The notes: generated by a model not told the origin, from the letters alone. 64,000 nucleotides of DNA from Alkalihalobacillus sp047302405 (GCF_047302405.1 NZ_CP154853.1:4092001-4156000); one strand, 5' to 3'; counted from the first letter of the stretch, positions 17,834-26,799 are shown. Translations and numbers: made by a program.

Positions 17834-18681
17834 AGCAGCCGTTCTCACGCCTATTCGGCTTTAATGAGAAGCAAAATGAAGTGACAGAAGAAGAAGTAAT
17901 CGAGCGCGAGGAAATAAAAGAGGTCGCAATTGTTGATATCGTTCCAAATCGTTTCCAACCACGGACCATTTTTGATCAGGAGCGTATTGAAGAATTAGCT
18001 CAAACGATTCGGACACATGGGGTGATCCAGCCGATCGTTGTTCGTCAACGAGAAGGTAAGTATGAAATTATTGCTGGAGAACGTCGTTGGAGAGCTGTTA
18101 CTTCATTGGGGTGGGAGAAAATCCCCGCAATTGTTAAAGAATTTAATGATTCTCAAACCGCATCGATTGCTTTAATTGAGAATTTACAACGAGAAGGGCT
18201 AACAGCTATTGAAGAGGCAATTGCATATGCAAAACTTTTAGATATACATCAGTTAACACAAGAGAGCCTAGCACAACGCTTAGGAAAAGGACAATCCACA
18301 ATTGCTAATAAATTACGTTTATTACATTTACCTGAATCTGTTCAAAATGCGATTTTAACAAAAGAAATATCAGAAAGACATGCCCGCTCATTATTAGTAT
18401 TAAAAGATGAGTTGTTACAAAATAAAGTGCTAGAAATGATTATAAATGAAAGCTTAAATGTAAAACAAACAGAAGAACGAGTTAAGCTTTTACTTGAGGT
18501 TAATGATAAAGAGCCAAAGAAAAAAGCAACAAGAAAATCCTATTCAAAAGATATGCGAATTGCTATGAATACAATTCGACAATCTGTTGATATGGTGTTA
18601 AAAAGTGGACTCCATGTGGATACAGATGAAGAAGAAAATGATGACTTTTATCAATTTACCATTCGTATACCGAAGAAATAA
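17830..18681 (+). CDS. noc: Nucleoid occlusion protein Noc
   Basis: ParB-like DNA-binding protein that blocks division over the nucleoid. 283 residues. The N-terminal amphipathic membrane-targeting stretch is MKQPFSRLFGFNEK. The ParB/CTPase core contains VPNRFQPRTIFDQERIEELA, GERRWRAV and ENLQREGLTAIEEA. The helix-turn-helix is QRLGKGQSTIANKLRLLHL. The closest match is Noc rather than Spo0J because of the QPFSRLFG start and the AMNTIRQSVDMV C-terminal block. Its position before soj-spo0J is conserved. Confidence 0.95.
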   Translation: MKQPFSRLFGFNEKQNEVTEEEVIEREEIKEVAIVDIVPNRFQPRTIFDQERIEELAQTIRTHGVIQPIVVRQREGKYEIIAGERRWRAVTSLGWEKIPAIVKEFNDSQTASIALIENLQREGLTAIEEAIAYAKLLDIHQLTQESLAQRLGKGQSTIANKLRLLHLPESVQNAILTKEISERHARSLLVLKDELLQNKVLEMIINESLNVKQTEERVKLLLEVNDKEPKKKATRKSYSKDMRIAMNTIRQSVDMVLKSGLHVDTDEEENDDFYQFTIRIPKK

Positions 18682-18706
18682 TCTATCAATTAGATAGGTT
18701 ATTTTA
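18680..18706 (+). terminator. Terminator of noc, overlapping its stop codon
   Basis: Arms AATCTATC at 18680-18687 and GATAGGTT at 18693-18700, then ATTTTA. A nearly identical hairpin recurs at 19118-19139. Confidence 0.7.
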
Positions 18707-18825
18707 GGTCGGAAACAAAGCTTCTTTTAGGAGAAATTTGGAATTGAGGTCTTTTGATAAAAATAATAGAAGTTTTAACTAACATAGCGGACGGAATACA
18801 CGAGACTTCAACAGTAATCGTATGT

Positions 18826-19101
18826 TTCACTGAAAAAGTCTCAACATCCGATTTCTCTTAGAAAAATTAAAGGCTATTAGGTTTCTATGTAAATAGTCGT
18901 TGATAGGCACAAATTGTTTTTTTATGTACCAAAACGGAGCGAGCGGAATGCCTGGAGACTCCTGCGGGGATAGTGAAGGACGGGAGACCCCGCAGCGATT
19001 AGCGAGGAGGCTCTCGACTCACCCGCGGAACGCGTAGGCCATGCAGCGAACGGAGTAGACTAACTAATGTAACCACGAGTCAACTGTTTTTCAGTGGCCT
19101 C
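18826..19101 (+). mobile_element. MITE-like repeat, copy R2
   Basis: About 276 bases with ends TCACTGAAAAAGTCTC and GTTTTTCAGTGGCCTCG. The core has ACGGAGCGAGCGGAATGCC and, downstream, its near mirror GGCCATGCAGCGAACGGAGTA, with an inner hairpin CTGCGGGG / ACCCCGCAG. No reading frame. The part between the noc terminator and the left end (18713-18825) shows nothing recognisable. Confidence 0.75.
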
Positions 19102-19117
19102 GAATTGTAGTAGAAAT

Positions 19118-19150
19118 AATCTATCAATATAGATAGGTTATTTTTTTTGT
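19118..19150 (+). terminator. Second copy of the noc terminator hairpin
   Basis: Arms AATCTATC at 19118-19125 and GATAGGTT at 19132-19139, then eight to nine T residues; a better terminator than the first copy. About 33 bases around it repeat the sequence at 18674-18706 with only a few differences. Confidence 0.8.
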
Positions 19151-19296
19151 TTTCTAGGGATTGAGAACTAATTTCAGAAGATTTACTGTTTTTTTTTGAT
19201 GTTATCGTAACTTTATAAAACGATTTTTATAAAACTGTGTTAAAATAAAATCGTATAAGTAAAAAGCGAATGTTTGGATGGAAAGTAGGTGACAGC

Positions 19297-20070
19297 GTGG
19301 CTAAGATCATTGCTGTAGCAAATCAAAAGGGTGGAGTAGGGAAAACAACAACATCGGTTAACCTCAGTGCTTGTCTTGCTTATATTGGCAAAAAAGTGTT
19401 GCTTGTTGATATTGATCCACAAGGAAATGCAACAAGTGGAACCGGAGTTGAAAAAGGCGATGTAGAAGAATGTATTTACGATGTGCTTGTTGAAGATACA
19501 GAGGCTCGAACAGTCATTAAACAAACTACGGTCGAAAACCTTGATATTATCCCATCTACAATACAGTTATCAGGTGCTGAAATCGAGCTAGTTCCAACCA
19601 TTTCTCGTGAAGTTCGGTTAAAAAGAGCTCTCTCGACCATCTCAAATGATTATGATTATATCTTTATTGATTGTCCGCCTTCTTTAGGATTATTAACGAT
19701 TAATGCGTTAACGGCAGCTGATTCCGTTTTAATCCCAGTTCAATGTGAATATTATGCATTAGAAGGGCTTAGTCAGTTATTAAATACGGTCCGTTTAGTT
19801 CAAAAACATCTAAATACGGAACTCGCGATTGAGGGAGTTTTATTAACGATGCTGGATGCTAGGACGAACCTTGGAATTCAAGTGATTGACGAAGTGAAGA
19901 AATACTTTAGAGAAAAGGTATTTGATACGATTATTCCTCGTAATGTCCGTTTAGGGGAAGCCCCAAGTCATGGAAAGCCTATTATTATATATGATCCGAA
20001 GTCCCGTGGTGCTGAAGTCTATTTAGAATTAGCAAAGGAAGTGGTTGCCGGTGGCGAAAAGGTTAGGTAA
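19297..20070 (+). CDS. soj: Chromosome-partitioning ATPase Soj (ParA)
   Basis: Deviant Walker ATPase that with Spo0J moves origins and regulates DnaA. 257 residues from GTG 19297 (MAKIIAVANQKGGVGKTT), preceded by AGGTG; the open frame extends nine codons upstream without family similarity. P-loop KGGVGKTTTSVNL, switch DIDPQGNATSG, and IFIDCPPSLGLLTINAL. It ends overlapping spo0J by 20 bases. Confidence 0.97.
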   Translation: MAKIIAVANQKGGVGKTTTSVNLSACLAYIGKKVLLVDIDPQGNATSGTGVEKGDVEECIYDVLVEDTEARTVIKQTTVENLDIIPSTIQLSGAEIELVPTISREVRLKRALSTISNDYDYIFIDCPPSLGLLTINALTAADSVLIPVQCEYYALEGLSQLLNTVRLVQKHLNTELAIEGVLLTMLDARTNLGIQVIDEVKKYFREKVFDTIIPRNVRLGEAPSHGKPIIIYDPKSRGAEVYLELAKEVVAGGEKVR

Positions 20071-20917
20071 AGGCTTGCAAGCATTTTTTCCTGAACATGA
20101 AGAGGGAAAAGAGTCTCGTATTGAAGAATTGCCTTTAACAGAATTACGTCCAAATCCCTATCAACCTCGAAAAACATTTTCTGACCAAGCAATAGAAGAA
20201 TTAGCTGTATCCATTAAAGAAAATGGAATATTACAGCCAATCACGGTTCGGAAAAGCATAAAAGGGTATGAAATTGTTGTTGGTGAAAGACGATTCCGTG
20301 CAGCACAGGCAGCAGGATTGAATGAAATTCCTGTCATTGTTAAAGAACTTAGTGAAGAAAAAATGATGGAGCTTGCTTTAATTGAAAATCTTCAGAGAGA
20401 AGATTTAAATCCAATTGAAGAAGCTTTAGCATATGAACGTTTAATGGAACATTTAAAAGTTACTCAAGAGCAGCTTTCTAAAAGAGTAGGGAAAAGTAGA
20501 CCCCATATTGCGAACCATGTCCGCTTATTGCAGCTACCTCAAGTTGTCCAACAATTTATTTCAGATGGAAAACTATCAATGGGACACGGAAGAGCGATTT
20601 TAGGGTTAAAAGATAAACAAAAAATCTCCTCGTTACTTGAAGTAATTTTACAGGAAAAATTAAGTGTTCGTGAAGTGGAGCAAATGGTTCAACGGATGAA
20701 TGAGAATGTTTCACGTGAAACAAAGAAGAAGAAACAAAGCTTATCTCCATTTTTGAAAGAAAGACAGGATATATTAAAAGCACGCTTTGGTACATCTGTT
20801 ACAATTAAACCTGGAAAGAAAAAAGGAAAAATAGAAATAGATTATTTTTCGGAAGAGGATTTAGAACGTATTCTGCAATTAATGGAAAATGCAGATGAAC
20901 AAGAATCTATGTCATAA
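20051..20917 (+). CDS. spo0J: Chromosome-partitioning protein Spo0J (ParB)
   Basis: CTP-dependent clamp that loads at parS and spreads, recruiting SMC. 288 residues from GTG 20051 (MAKRLGKGLQAFF), which fits the family start better than TTG 20045. CTPase motifs LRPNPYQPRKTF, GERRFRAAQAAG and ENLQREDLNPIEEA, and helix-turn-helix KRVGKSRPHIANHVRLLQL. A perfect parS lies inside the gene and is read as NVSRETK. Confidence 0.97.
   Translation: MAKRLGKGLQAFFPEHEEGKESRIEELPLTELRPNPYQPRKTFSDQAIEELAVSIKENGILQPITVRKSIKGYEIVVGERRFRAAQAAGLNEIPVIVKELSEEKMMELALIENLQREDLNPIEEALAYERLMEHLKVTQEQLSKRVGKSRPHIANHVRLLQLPQVVQQFISDGKLSMGHGRAILGLKDKQKISSLLEVILQEKLSVREVEQMVQRMNENVSRETKKKKQSLSPFLKERQDILKARFGTSVTIKPGKKKGKIEIDYFSEEDLERILQLMENADEQESMS
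20707..20722. promoter_or_regulatory. parS site within spo0J
   Basis: TGTTTCACGTGAAACA, perfect consensus, in the 3' part of the coding sequence, as in B. subtilis where spo0J also carries a parS. Confidence 0.98.
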
Positions 20918-20926
20918 TATAAATGG

Positions 20927-20960
20927 AAGTCATCTAATTCAGATGGCTTTTCTTTTTATA
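20927..20960 (+). terminator. Terminator of soj-spo0J
   Basis: Arms AAGTCATCT at 20927-20935 and AGATGGCTT at 20941-20949 (one G-T pair), then TTCTTTTTATA. Confidence 0.9.
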
Positions 20961-21009
20961 CGGATTTCCATCCTTACGTAAAGTCTACATACCGTCAGAA
21001 CTCCTTTAT

Positions 21010-21037
21010 TTGAGTTCTGTTTTAAATTTGGTATGAT
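21010..21037 (+). promoter_or_regulatory. Putative SigA promoter of the desulfurase-like gene
   Basis: TTGAGT at 21010-21015 and TATGAT at 21032-21037, 16-base spacer, 38 bases before the ATG. Confidence 0.55.
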
Positions 21038-21074
21038 AGGGAAGATATTTCGATTTGATGAAAGGAAGAGGATT

Positions 21075-22226
21075 ATGATTTATTTCGATCATGCCGCGAC
21101 CTCTTTTCCGAAACCGAAAGAAGTTGGGGAAGCGATGCTTGAAGCGGTAAATGAATATGGGGCAAACCCTGGTAGGGGAGGGCACTTCCTATCTAAACAG
21201 GCAGGGAAAACAATTGAAGAAACAAGAGAAAAGCTTGTGACTTTTTTTTCAGCTCCCTCTCCAAACCATGTCTGGTTTTATCAAAATGCAACAATGGCAT
21301 TAAACCAAGCGATTCTTGGTTTCCCTTTTGAAGAAGGACAGCACGTTGTTACAACAGCGTTTGAGCATAATTCTGTATTAAGGCCACTTAATCGTATGGT
21401 TGAAGAGAAGCGTATAGATGTTACGTACGTAGAACCAGACGAAAACGGTCTTATTACAACCGAAGCAATAAAAATGGTCGTAACCCCTCGTACACGAATG
21501 GTGGCTGTTTCACACGCTTCTAATGTAACGGGAGCATTAATTGATTTAAAGGCTATTTCAGAAATTGCTCAAAAGGTAGGTGCCGTCTTTTTAGTTGATG
21601 CTTCACAAACAGCTGGTACGATTACTATTTCCATGGAAGAACAAGGTATTGATTTATTAGCTTTTGCTGGACATAAAAGTATGTTAGGGCCACAAGGAAC
21701 AGCTGTTTTAATTAGTAAACAAGACTATGGATTAAAACCATTAATTACCGGTGGAACAGGAAGCTATTCAGAGCTCCCTGAGCAACCGTTACAATGGCCT
21801 GAACGATATGAAGCTGGCACGTTGAATACGCCTGGTATTGCTGGGTTATCAAAAGCAATCGATGAACTTAACAAGGTCGGAATTGAATCTATTTATAAGC
21901 ATGAACAAGAATTAATGAGAAGTTGTTTAGATGGGTTAAAAAAGATCGAAGGGATCAGTTTTTATGGACCTACTGATTTAACAAAACGTTTAGCTGTTCT
22001 CTCTTTCCGTTTAGAACAAATTGGTAGTCATGAGCTTGCGATAATTTTAGATGAACATTATAAAATTGGTGTTAGAGCAGGATTGCATTGTGCACCAAGA
22101 ACCCATCATTCATTAGCCACAATTGATACGGGGCTAGTGAGAGTCAGCTTTGGACCATATAATACAAAAGAAGAGGTAGAAACGTTTGTACAAGCCATAG
22201 AAGAGATAGTAACAGCGTTTCAATAA
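21075..22226 (+). CDS. Cysteine desulfurase family protein (aminotransferase class V)
   Basis: PLP enzyme of the SufS/NifS fold, expected to take sulfur from cysteine. The start is ATG 21075 (MIYFDHAATSFPKP), with AAAGGAAGAGG upstream; 383 residues. The PLP lysine is in FAGHKSMLGPQGTAVL, histidine/aspartate contacts in LVDASQTAGT and SHASNVTGA, and the active-site cysteine in VRAGLHCAPRTHHSL. Its N-terminal YFDHAATSFPKP matches the subgroup of desulfurase-like proteins not tied to the suf or isc operons; the sulfur acceptor is unknown. No suf genes are nearby. Confidence 0.85.
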   Translation: MIYFDHAATSFPKPKEVGEAMLEAVNEYGANPGRGGHFLSKQAGKTIEETREKLVTFFSAPSPNHVWFYQNATMALNQAILGFPFEEGQHVVTTAFEHNSVLRPLNRMVEEKRIDVTYVEPDENGLITTEAIKMVVTPRTRMVAVSHASNVTGALIDLKAISEIAQKVGAVFLVDASQTAGTITISMEEQGIDLLAFAGHKSMLGPQGTAVLISKQDYGLKPLITGGTGSYSELPEQPLQWPERYEAGTLNTPGIAGLSKAIDELNKVGIESIYKHEQELMRSCLDGLKKIEGISFYGPTDLTKRLAVLSFRLEQIGSHELAIILDEHYKIGVRAGLHCAPRTHHSLATIDTGLVRVSFGPYNTKEEVETFVQAIEEIVTAFQ

Positions 22227-22292
22227 TCACGGTCTTAGTGTTGGTTTATTGGAAATAGAAAATATCATAATGAGAGGCCAGTGGATGAGTAG

Positions 22293-22994
22293 ATGGTATT
22301 AACTGGAACATTAGTGAATGGAGCAGCTATTGTCGTTGCCGCCCTTATTGGGTTAACGGTTCGAAATATTCCTGAACAAATGAAAACGACAATCATGCAA
22401 GCCATTGCGTTAGCTGTTGTTATATTAGGCATTACAATGGGGATTAAAAGTGAGCAATTTTTAATTGTCATTACTAGTTTAGTAATTGGGGCAATAATTG
22501 GGGAAATACTGGACTTAGATGGATATTTAAATCGTTTTGGATTATGGATAGAGCGTAAAATAGGGTCAGAGCGAGAAGGGACAGTGGCCAAGGCATTTGT
22601 GACCACTACTTTAATTTATGTTGTCGGAGCGATGGCTGTTTTAGGAGCCCTCGATAGTGGACTTAGAGGTGATCATTCGGTTTTATTTACTAAATCAATG
22701 TTAGACGGTGTTTCGTCTCTTCTTTTTGCTTCGACATTAGGGATAGGGGTCGCATTCTCAGCTATACCTGTCGTACTTTATCAAGGAACAATTGCTTTAT
22801 TTTCTGGGCAAATTAATCAATATGTTCCACCAGAAATTATGGATGCCTTTATCGTCGAAATGACAGCTACAGGTGGAATAATGATTATCGCAATTGGCCT
22901 CAATATATTAGGGCTATTAAATGTAAAGGTGGCAAACCTTCTACCAAGTATATTAGTCGTCGCAGTCATCGTGACTGTTCTTCATTTTGTATAA
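22293..22994 (+). CDS. DUF554 family membrane protein (YdfK/YqgA-like)
   Basis: 233 residues, almost wholly hydrophobic, with six to seven predicted membrane helices. The opening LTGTLVNGAAIVVAALIGL and the block GAMAVLGALDSGLRGDHSVL are typical of DUF554. The molecular function of the family is not established. No strong ribosome-binding site is seen just before ATG 22293 (GAGAGG is about 20 bases away), so the start is less certain than the gene. Confidence 0.85.
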   Translation: MVLTGTLVNGAAIVVAALIGLTVRNIPEQMKTTIMQAIALAVVILGITMGIKSEQFLIVITSLVIGAIIGEILDLDGYLNRFGLWIERKIGSEREGTVAKAFVTTTLIYVVGAMAVLGALDSGLRGDHSVLFTKSMLDGVSSLLFASTLGIGVAFSAIPVVLYQGTIALFSGQINQYVPPEIMDAFIVEMTATGGIMIIAIGLNILGLLNVKVANLLPSILVVAVIVTVLHFV

Positions 22995-23080
22995 GTATAA
23001 AAGCTTTATGTAGTTAAAAAAGTAGCTTTGATAGGTTGCTCAGGCTCCACTCTGGAGGGATTTCCACCTGTCCTTATTGA

Positions 23081-23310
23081 AGTCAATGAAAAAGTCTCGA
23101 CATCAGATTTCCATTAGAAAAATCAAAGGTTATTAGGCTTCTATGTAAACAGTTGTTCATAGACACGAACTGTTCTTTTATGATCCAAAACGGAGCGAGC
23201 GGAATGCCCGGAGGCTCCCGACTCACACGCGGAACGCGTAGGGCATGCAGCGAACGGAGTAGGCTAATTAATGTAACCATATTTTAACGAGCAGCCTGTT
23301 TTCGGTAGCT
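23081..23310 (+). mobile_element. MITE-like repeat, copy R3
   Basis: About 230 bases; left end AGTCAATGAAAAAGTCTCG, core CAAAACGGAGCGAGCGGAATG and CGCGGAACGCGTAGGGCATG, right end CCTGTTTTCGGTAGCT (degenerate). Closely follows R2 but lacks R2's inner CTGCGGGG...CCCCGCAG hairpin. It fills the gap between the DUF554 gene and yyaC; the rest of that gap holds only a terminator. Confidence 0.7.
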
Positions 23311-23399
23311 TGCCCTTCCCCCTGCAGAAATCGGACGCTGTTTTAGAACATAAAAGGGGTTCAACTTGTTTATTGATATAAAAAAACTATCAATATTTC

Positions 23400-23439
23400 A
23401 AAAAAGCTGTAAGGAACTATTGTTCTTTACAGCTTTTTT
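23400..23439. terminator. Strong terminator, probably of yyaC (minus) and bidirectional
   Basis: 18-base arms at 23400-23417 and 23422-23439 with a four-base loop; A-run at one side and T-run at the other, so it works in both directions. Confidence 0.9.
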
Positions 23440-23464
23440 AGAGTAACATACTTTAGTTTTAAAA

Positions 23465-24133
23465 TTATAATTTGAATTTTTCAGTGTTCATAAATGAAAA
23501 AGCACTAGACAGATTTCGACGCTTTTTTAAGGTCGTTTCAAAGGTTGATTCTAATTCTGGCGATTCACTCAATTGTTGATCCACTTGCTGAATTGAAGTA
23601 GCGATGACATCAGCCATTGTCATCACCATATAAAGGCGGGTATTTTGTAAAACAAAATATTCCATCATACCACCAATGTTCACGATTCCTGTAATATGAA
23701 TATCTCCAATGGGTGGTAAATCCTTTTTTACGGCAGCCCCTGGTGTCACAGGACCATGTGCTAATGTAATATCCCCAACACTTTTCATTTTTCCTAAACA
23801 AGCGTCAATTGCGATAATAAAAGCCCTGTCATGAAGTTGTTCAATTCTCTGTATTTTTTCATGCATATTGACCGCATGAATCGGGTCTTGTAAGGTTCCA
23901 TAAATATAAAAGTTTTTAAGATTAAAAGATTCAAGCTTAGAACCTATTAAAGGACCTAAAGAGTCCCCAGTGGAGCGGTCTGTTCCGATACAAACAATGA
24001 CTAAAGGCGAGTCTAGCTGGTTGTTAATATAAAAGGTAAGTGCCTTTGCAAATTCATTGTGTATATCATTATGATCCATATGCATTCGAAAGGGGGGAGC
24101 TTTTTTACTAAACAACCGATAGTTTGTACTCAT
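23465..24133 (-). CDS. yyaC: Sporulation protein YyaC (DUF1256, Gpr protease-like fold)
   Basis: 222 residues. Start ATG 24133 (MSTNYRLFSKKAPPF), preceded by GAAGGAGTCG; the frame continues 20 codons further without support. Motifs VIVCIGTDRSTGDSLGPLIG, then IDACLGK, and HGPVTPGAAVKKDLPPIGD, characteristic of YyaC, a sporulation-associated protein related in fold to the Gpr spore protease. Its exact role is unclear. It is oriented against the replication fork in this arm. Confidence 0.9.
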   Translation of the reverse strand: MSTNYRLFSKKAPPFRMHMDHNDIHNEFAKALTFYINNQLDSPLVIVCIGTDRSTGDSLGPLIGSKLESFNLKNFYIYGTLQDPIHAVNMHEKIQRIEQLHDRAFIIAIDACLGKMKSVGDITLAHGPVTPGAAVKKDLPPIGDIHITGIVNIGGMMEYFVLQNTRLYMVMTMADVIATSIQQVDQQLSESPELESTFETTLKKRRNLSSAFSFMNTEKFKL

Positions 24134-24234
24134 ATTTTCGACTCCTTCGCCATAGTAGTAACAGTATACGGTTATCTTTGCATTTCTATACATGAAAGAG
24201 AAAAAAGATAACGAGTGTGAAGGGAGTAGCGCGT

Positions 24235-25266
24235 ATGGTGAGAAATGGACTCATGTGGATGTTTTTAATAATTGGAACGATGATCGGAGCTGGATATGCA
24301 TCTGGAAGAGAAATTTGGGAATTTTTTGGTGCAGAAAGTGGACTAGCCATTTTTCTCTTTATGGTTCTATTTATCATTTGTTGTTATGTGGTCATGCATA
24401 TTAGTTTTAAACATCAATCGGTTCATTATCTACCTGTTTTACATATTTTAATGGGAAAACGGATTTCCAAATTATATGATGTGATGATTATGATTTATTT
24501 ATTTTCTACTACGGTCATTATGCTTGCGGGTGGAGGAGCGACATTAGAAGTGATTCACCTTCCATTTTGGGCGGGAGTGGTTATTCTAGCAGCATTTGTT
24601 GTAGTCTTATTTATTTGGGATACGGACGGGATTACGACAATTCATACCGTTATTACACCTCTCCTTATTTTTGCCTTAGTAGGGGTCTTATTAGCCTTTC
24701 AATCCTTACATGGTTTTCCCCTTCATTTTATTGATGGAAACCAAAGCAATTGGCCCAGCTCACTTACGTTTACCGCTCTCAATATTCTTCCTTTAATTTC
24801 TGTCTTAGGTGCAATTGGTCAGAAGATAAAGCAAAAAGGAGAAATCTTAATTGCTAGTATTGGGAGTGGGGTGATTTTAGGAAGTTTAACCTTTTTATAC
24901 AATAGTTCTTTATTAGAAGTGGCAAATGAGTTAGTCGTTTATGAAATTCCGTTATTTGCGATTCTGAAACACTACCCTTATTATATGGTTTTAGTCATGT
25001 CTGGGCTTCTATGGGTAGCAATTTATACAACAGCTGCATCTGGTGTGTTTGGTATTATTTCAAGAATAAGAGGATATATTCAATCACCAGCATGGATGCT
25101 TGCACTATTGTTAGTGGCGATTATGGCCCCCTTAACAATGTTTGGCTTTTCTACTTTAATTAGTGTTTTATACCCATTATATGGTGTTCTCAATCTTTAT
25201 CTTTTATCTTCTATTATTTTATATCCAATTTTAAATCATCGTACCGTTCGAAATAAACTTGAATGA
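24235..25266 (+). CDS. YkvI-like membrane protein (APC-superfamily fold)
   Basis: 343 residues, about ten membrane helices. The first helix contains IIGTMIGAGYASGREIWEFF, the unwound-helix pattern of amino-acid/sodium symporter-like proteins and of the YkvI family. Start ATG 24235 with GAAGGGAG eight bases upstream; the more upstream in-frame codon at 24217 lacks a ribosome-binding site. Divergent from yyaC with about 100 bases between. Substrate unknown. Confidence 0.75.
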   Translation: MVRNGLMWMFLIIGTMIGAGYASGREIWEFFGAESGLAIFLFMVLFIICCYVVMHISFKHQSVHYLPVLHILMGKRISKLYDVMIMIYLFSTTVIMLAGGGATLEVIHLPFWAGVVILAAFVVVLFIWDTDGITTIHTVITPLLIFALVGVLLAFQSLHGFPLHFIDGNQSNWPSSLTFTALNILPLISVLGAIGQKIKQKGEILIASIGSGVILGSLTFLYNSSLLEVANELVVYEIPLFAILKHYPYYMVLVMSGLLWVAIYTTAASGVFGIISRIRGYIQSPAWMLALLLVAIMAPLTMFGFSTLISVLYPLYGVLNLYLLSSIILYPILNHRTVRNKLE

Positions 25267-25298
25267 GTTCAATCATTTCCACTCCTTTAACATTGGTG

Positions 25299-25304
25299 TA
25301 TAAT
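25299..25304 (+). promoter_or_regulatory. Possible -10 of the yyzM-ychF unit
   Basis: TATAAT at 25299-25304; the best -35 at 17 bases is TTTCCA, weak. Confidence 0.4.
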
Positions 25305-25343
25305 AGAGAGTACTATAGCAATGAATTGAAAGGGGCGAAGCAG

Positions 25344-25538
25344 TTGGCTGAGAAGGAATTTACTCTGCATGACGTTGTTGAGATGAAAAAACAACATCCG
25401 TGCGGTGAAAATCGCTGGAAAATAATTCGAATGGGGATGGATGTTCGAATTAAATGCCTTGGATGTCAGCATAGTGTGATGCTACCTCGAAAAGAATTTA
25501 GCAAGAAGTTGAAAAAAGTTCTCGAATCATCAAATTAG
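25344..25538 (+). CDS. yyzM: DUF951 small protein YyzM
   Basis: 64 residues from TTG 25344 (MAEKEFTLHDVVEMKKQHPCG), with AAAGGGG upstream. The conserved features are the paired motifs HPCGENRWKIIRMGMDVRIKC and CLGCQHSVMLPRKEF, with Cys residues that could bind a metal. The longer frame to 25263 overlaps the end of the preceding gene and is not like the family. DUF951 proteins commonly sit just before ychF, as here; function unknown. Confidence 0.88.
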   Translation: MAEKEFTLHDVVEMKKQHPCGENRWKIIRMGMDVRIKCLGCQHSVMLPRKEFSKKLKKVLESSN

Positions 25539-25549
25539 GGCGATACATT

Positions 25550-25589
25550 GACAGAATGGGGCGTCTCCTCCAATCTGTCTTGTTTTTTT
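25550..25589 (+). terminator. Terminator after yyzM
   Basis: Outer arms GACAGA and TCTGTC at 25550-25555 and 25573-25578, inner GGGG/CTCC pairing, then TGTTTTTTT. Confidence 0.65.
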
Positions 25590-25671
25590 GTGGTCTTCTT
25601 CCTATAATTGAAAGGACTTATATTCAATGGCTCAATAGATATTTATTCAAATAAAGGAAGTGAATGATTCA

Positions 25672-26772
25672 ATGGCATTAACGACAGGAATTGTAGGTCT
25701 CCCAAATGTGGGGAAATCAACTTTATTTAATGCAATAACTCAAGCGGGAGCGGAATCAGCGAATTACCCGTTCTGTACAATCGATCCAAATGTAGGGATT
25801 GTGGAAGTGCCTGATCACCGTTTGCAAAAGTTAACAGAATTAGTAGACCCAAAGAAAACAGTTCCAACCGCTTTTGAGTTTACTGATATTGCAGGGATTG
25901 TAGAAGGAGCAAGTAAAGGAGAGGGACTTGGAAATAAGTTCTTATCACATATTCGCCAAGTCGATGCTATCTCACATGTTGTTCGTTGTTTTTCTGATGA
26001 CAATATTACGCACGTTTCAGGAAGTGTAAATCCAATCCGTGATATCGAGGTCATTAATTTAGAGCTTATTTTAGCCGACTTAGAAAGTATTGAAAAAAGA
26101 ATCACCCGTGTCGGTAAGTTGGCCAAAACGAAGGATAAAGAAGCCGTTGCTGAGCTTGAAGTCTTAGAAATTCTCCAAAAAACATTTGAAGAAGAAAAGC
26201 CGGCTCGAAGTATTGAATTTAGTGAAGAGCAGCAAAAAATTGTTAAGCAGTTACATTTATTAACGAGCAAACCTGTATTATATGTTGCCAATGTGAGTGA
26301 AGAGGATTTATTAGGTGATGGGGACAACGACTATGTGAAGCTAGTAAAGGAATTTGCCGCAGCTGAAAATAGTGAGGTGATCGTCGTTTGTGCCAAAATT
26401 GAATCTGAAATTGCTGAGCTTGACGGCGAGGAAAAGCAGATGTTCTTGGAAGAGCTTGGTATTGAAGAGTCTGGGTTAGATCAATTAATCCGAGCAGCTT
26501 ATCAGTTATTAGGGTTAGAAACGTATTTTACAGCTGGTGTTCAAGAGGTACGGGCTTGGACATATCGTAAAGGAACAAAAGCACCACAAGCAGCTGGAAT
26601 CATTCATACAGACTTTGAGCGTGGATTCATTCGAGCGGAGATTGTTTCTTATGATGATTTAATGGAAGCTGGTTCAATGGGACAAGCCAAGGAAAATGGG
26701 AAGGTTCGTCTTGAAGGAAAAGACTATGTCGTACAAGATGGCGATGTCATTCATTTCCGTTTTAATGTGTAG
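25672..26772 (+). CDS. ychF: Redox-regulated ATPase YchF (OLA1/EngD)
   Basis: Obg-related P-loop protein that prefers ATP and binds ribosomes. 366 residues, the family length, from ATG 25672 (MALTTGIVGLPNVGKST). P-loop GLPNVGKST, switch FTDIAGIVEGASKGEGLGN, a coiled-coil insert, and the TGS domain ending VQDGDVIHFRFNV. The upstream in-frame GTG 25660 overlaps the ribosome-binding site AAAGGAAG and is disfavoured. Confidence 0.97.
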   Translation: MALTTGIVGLPNVGKSTLFNAITQAGAESANYPFCTIDPNVGIVEVPDHRLQKLTELVDPKKTVPTAFEFTDIAGIVEGASKGEGLGNKFLSHIRQVDAISHVVRCFSDDNITHVSGSVNPIRDIEVINLELILADLESIEKRITRVGKLAKTKDKEAVAELEVLEILQKTFEEEKPARSIEFSEEQQKIVKQLHLLTSKPVLYVANVSEEDLLGDGDNDYVKLVKEFAAAENSEVIVVCAKIESEIAELDGEEKQMFLEELGIEESGLDQLIRAAYQLLGLETYFTAGVQEVRAWTYRKGTKAPQAAGIIHTDFERGFIRAEIVSYDDLMEAGSMGQAKENGKVRLEGKDYVVQDGDVIHFRFNV

Positions 26773-26799
26773 AATAAGTGTTATAAGAGGTTATTTTTT

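Noticed and set aside
25815..26327. 170-codon minus-strand frame within ychF
   Set aside because: Antisense shadow of a highly conserved gene; Ser-rich composition is typical of such shadows.
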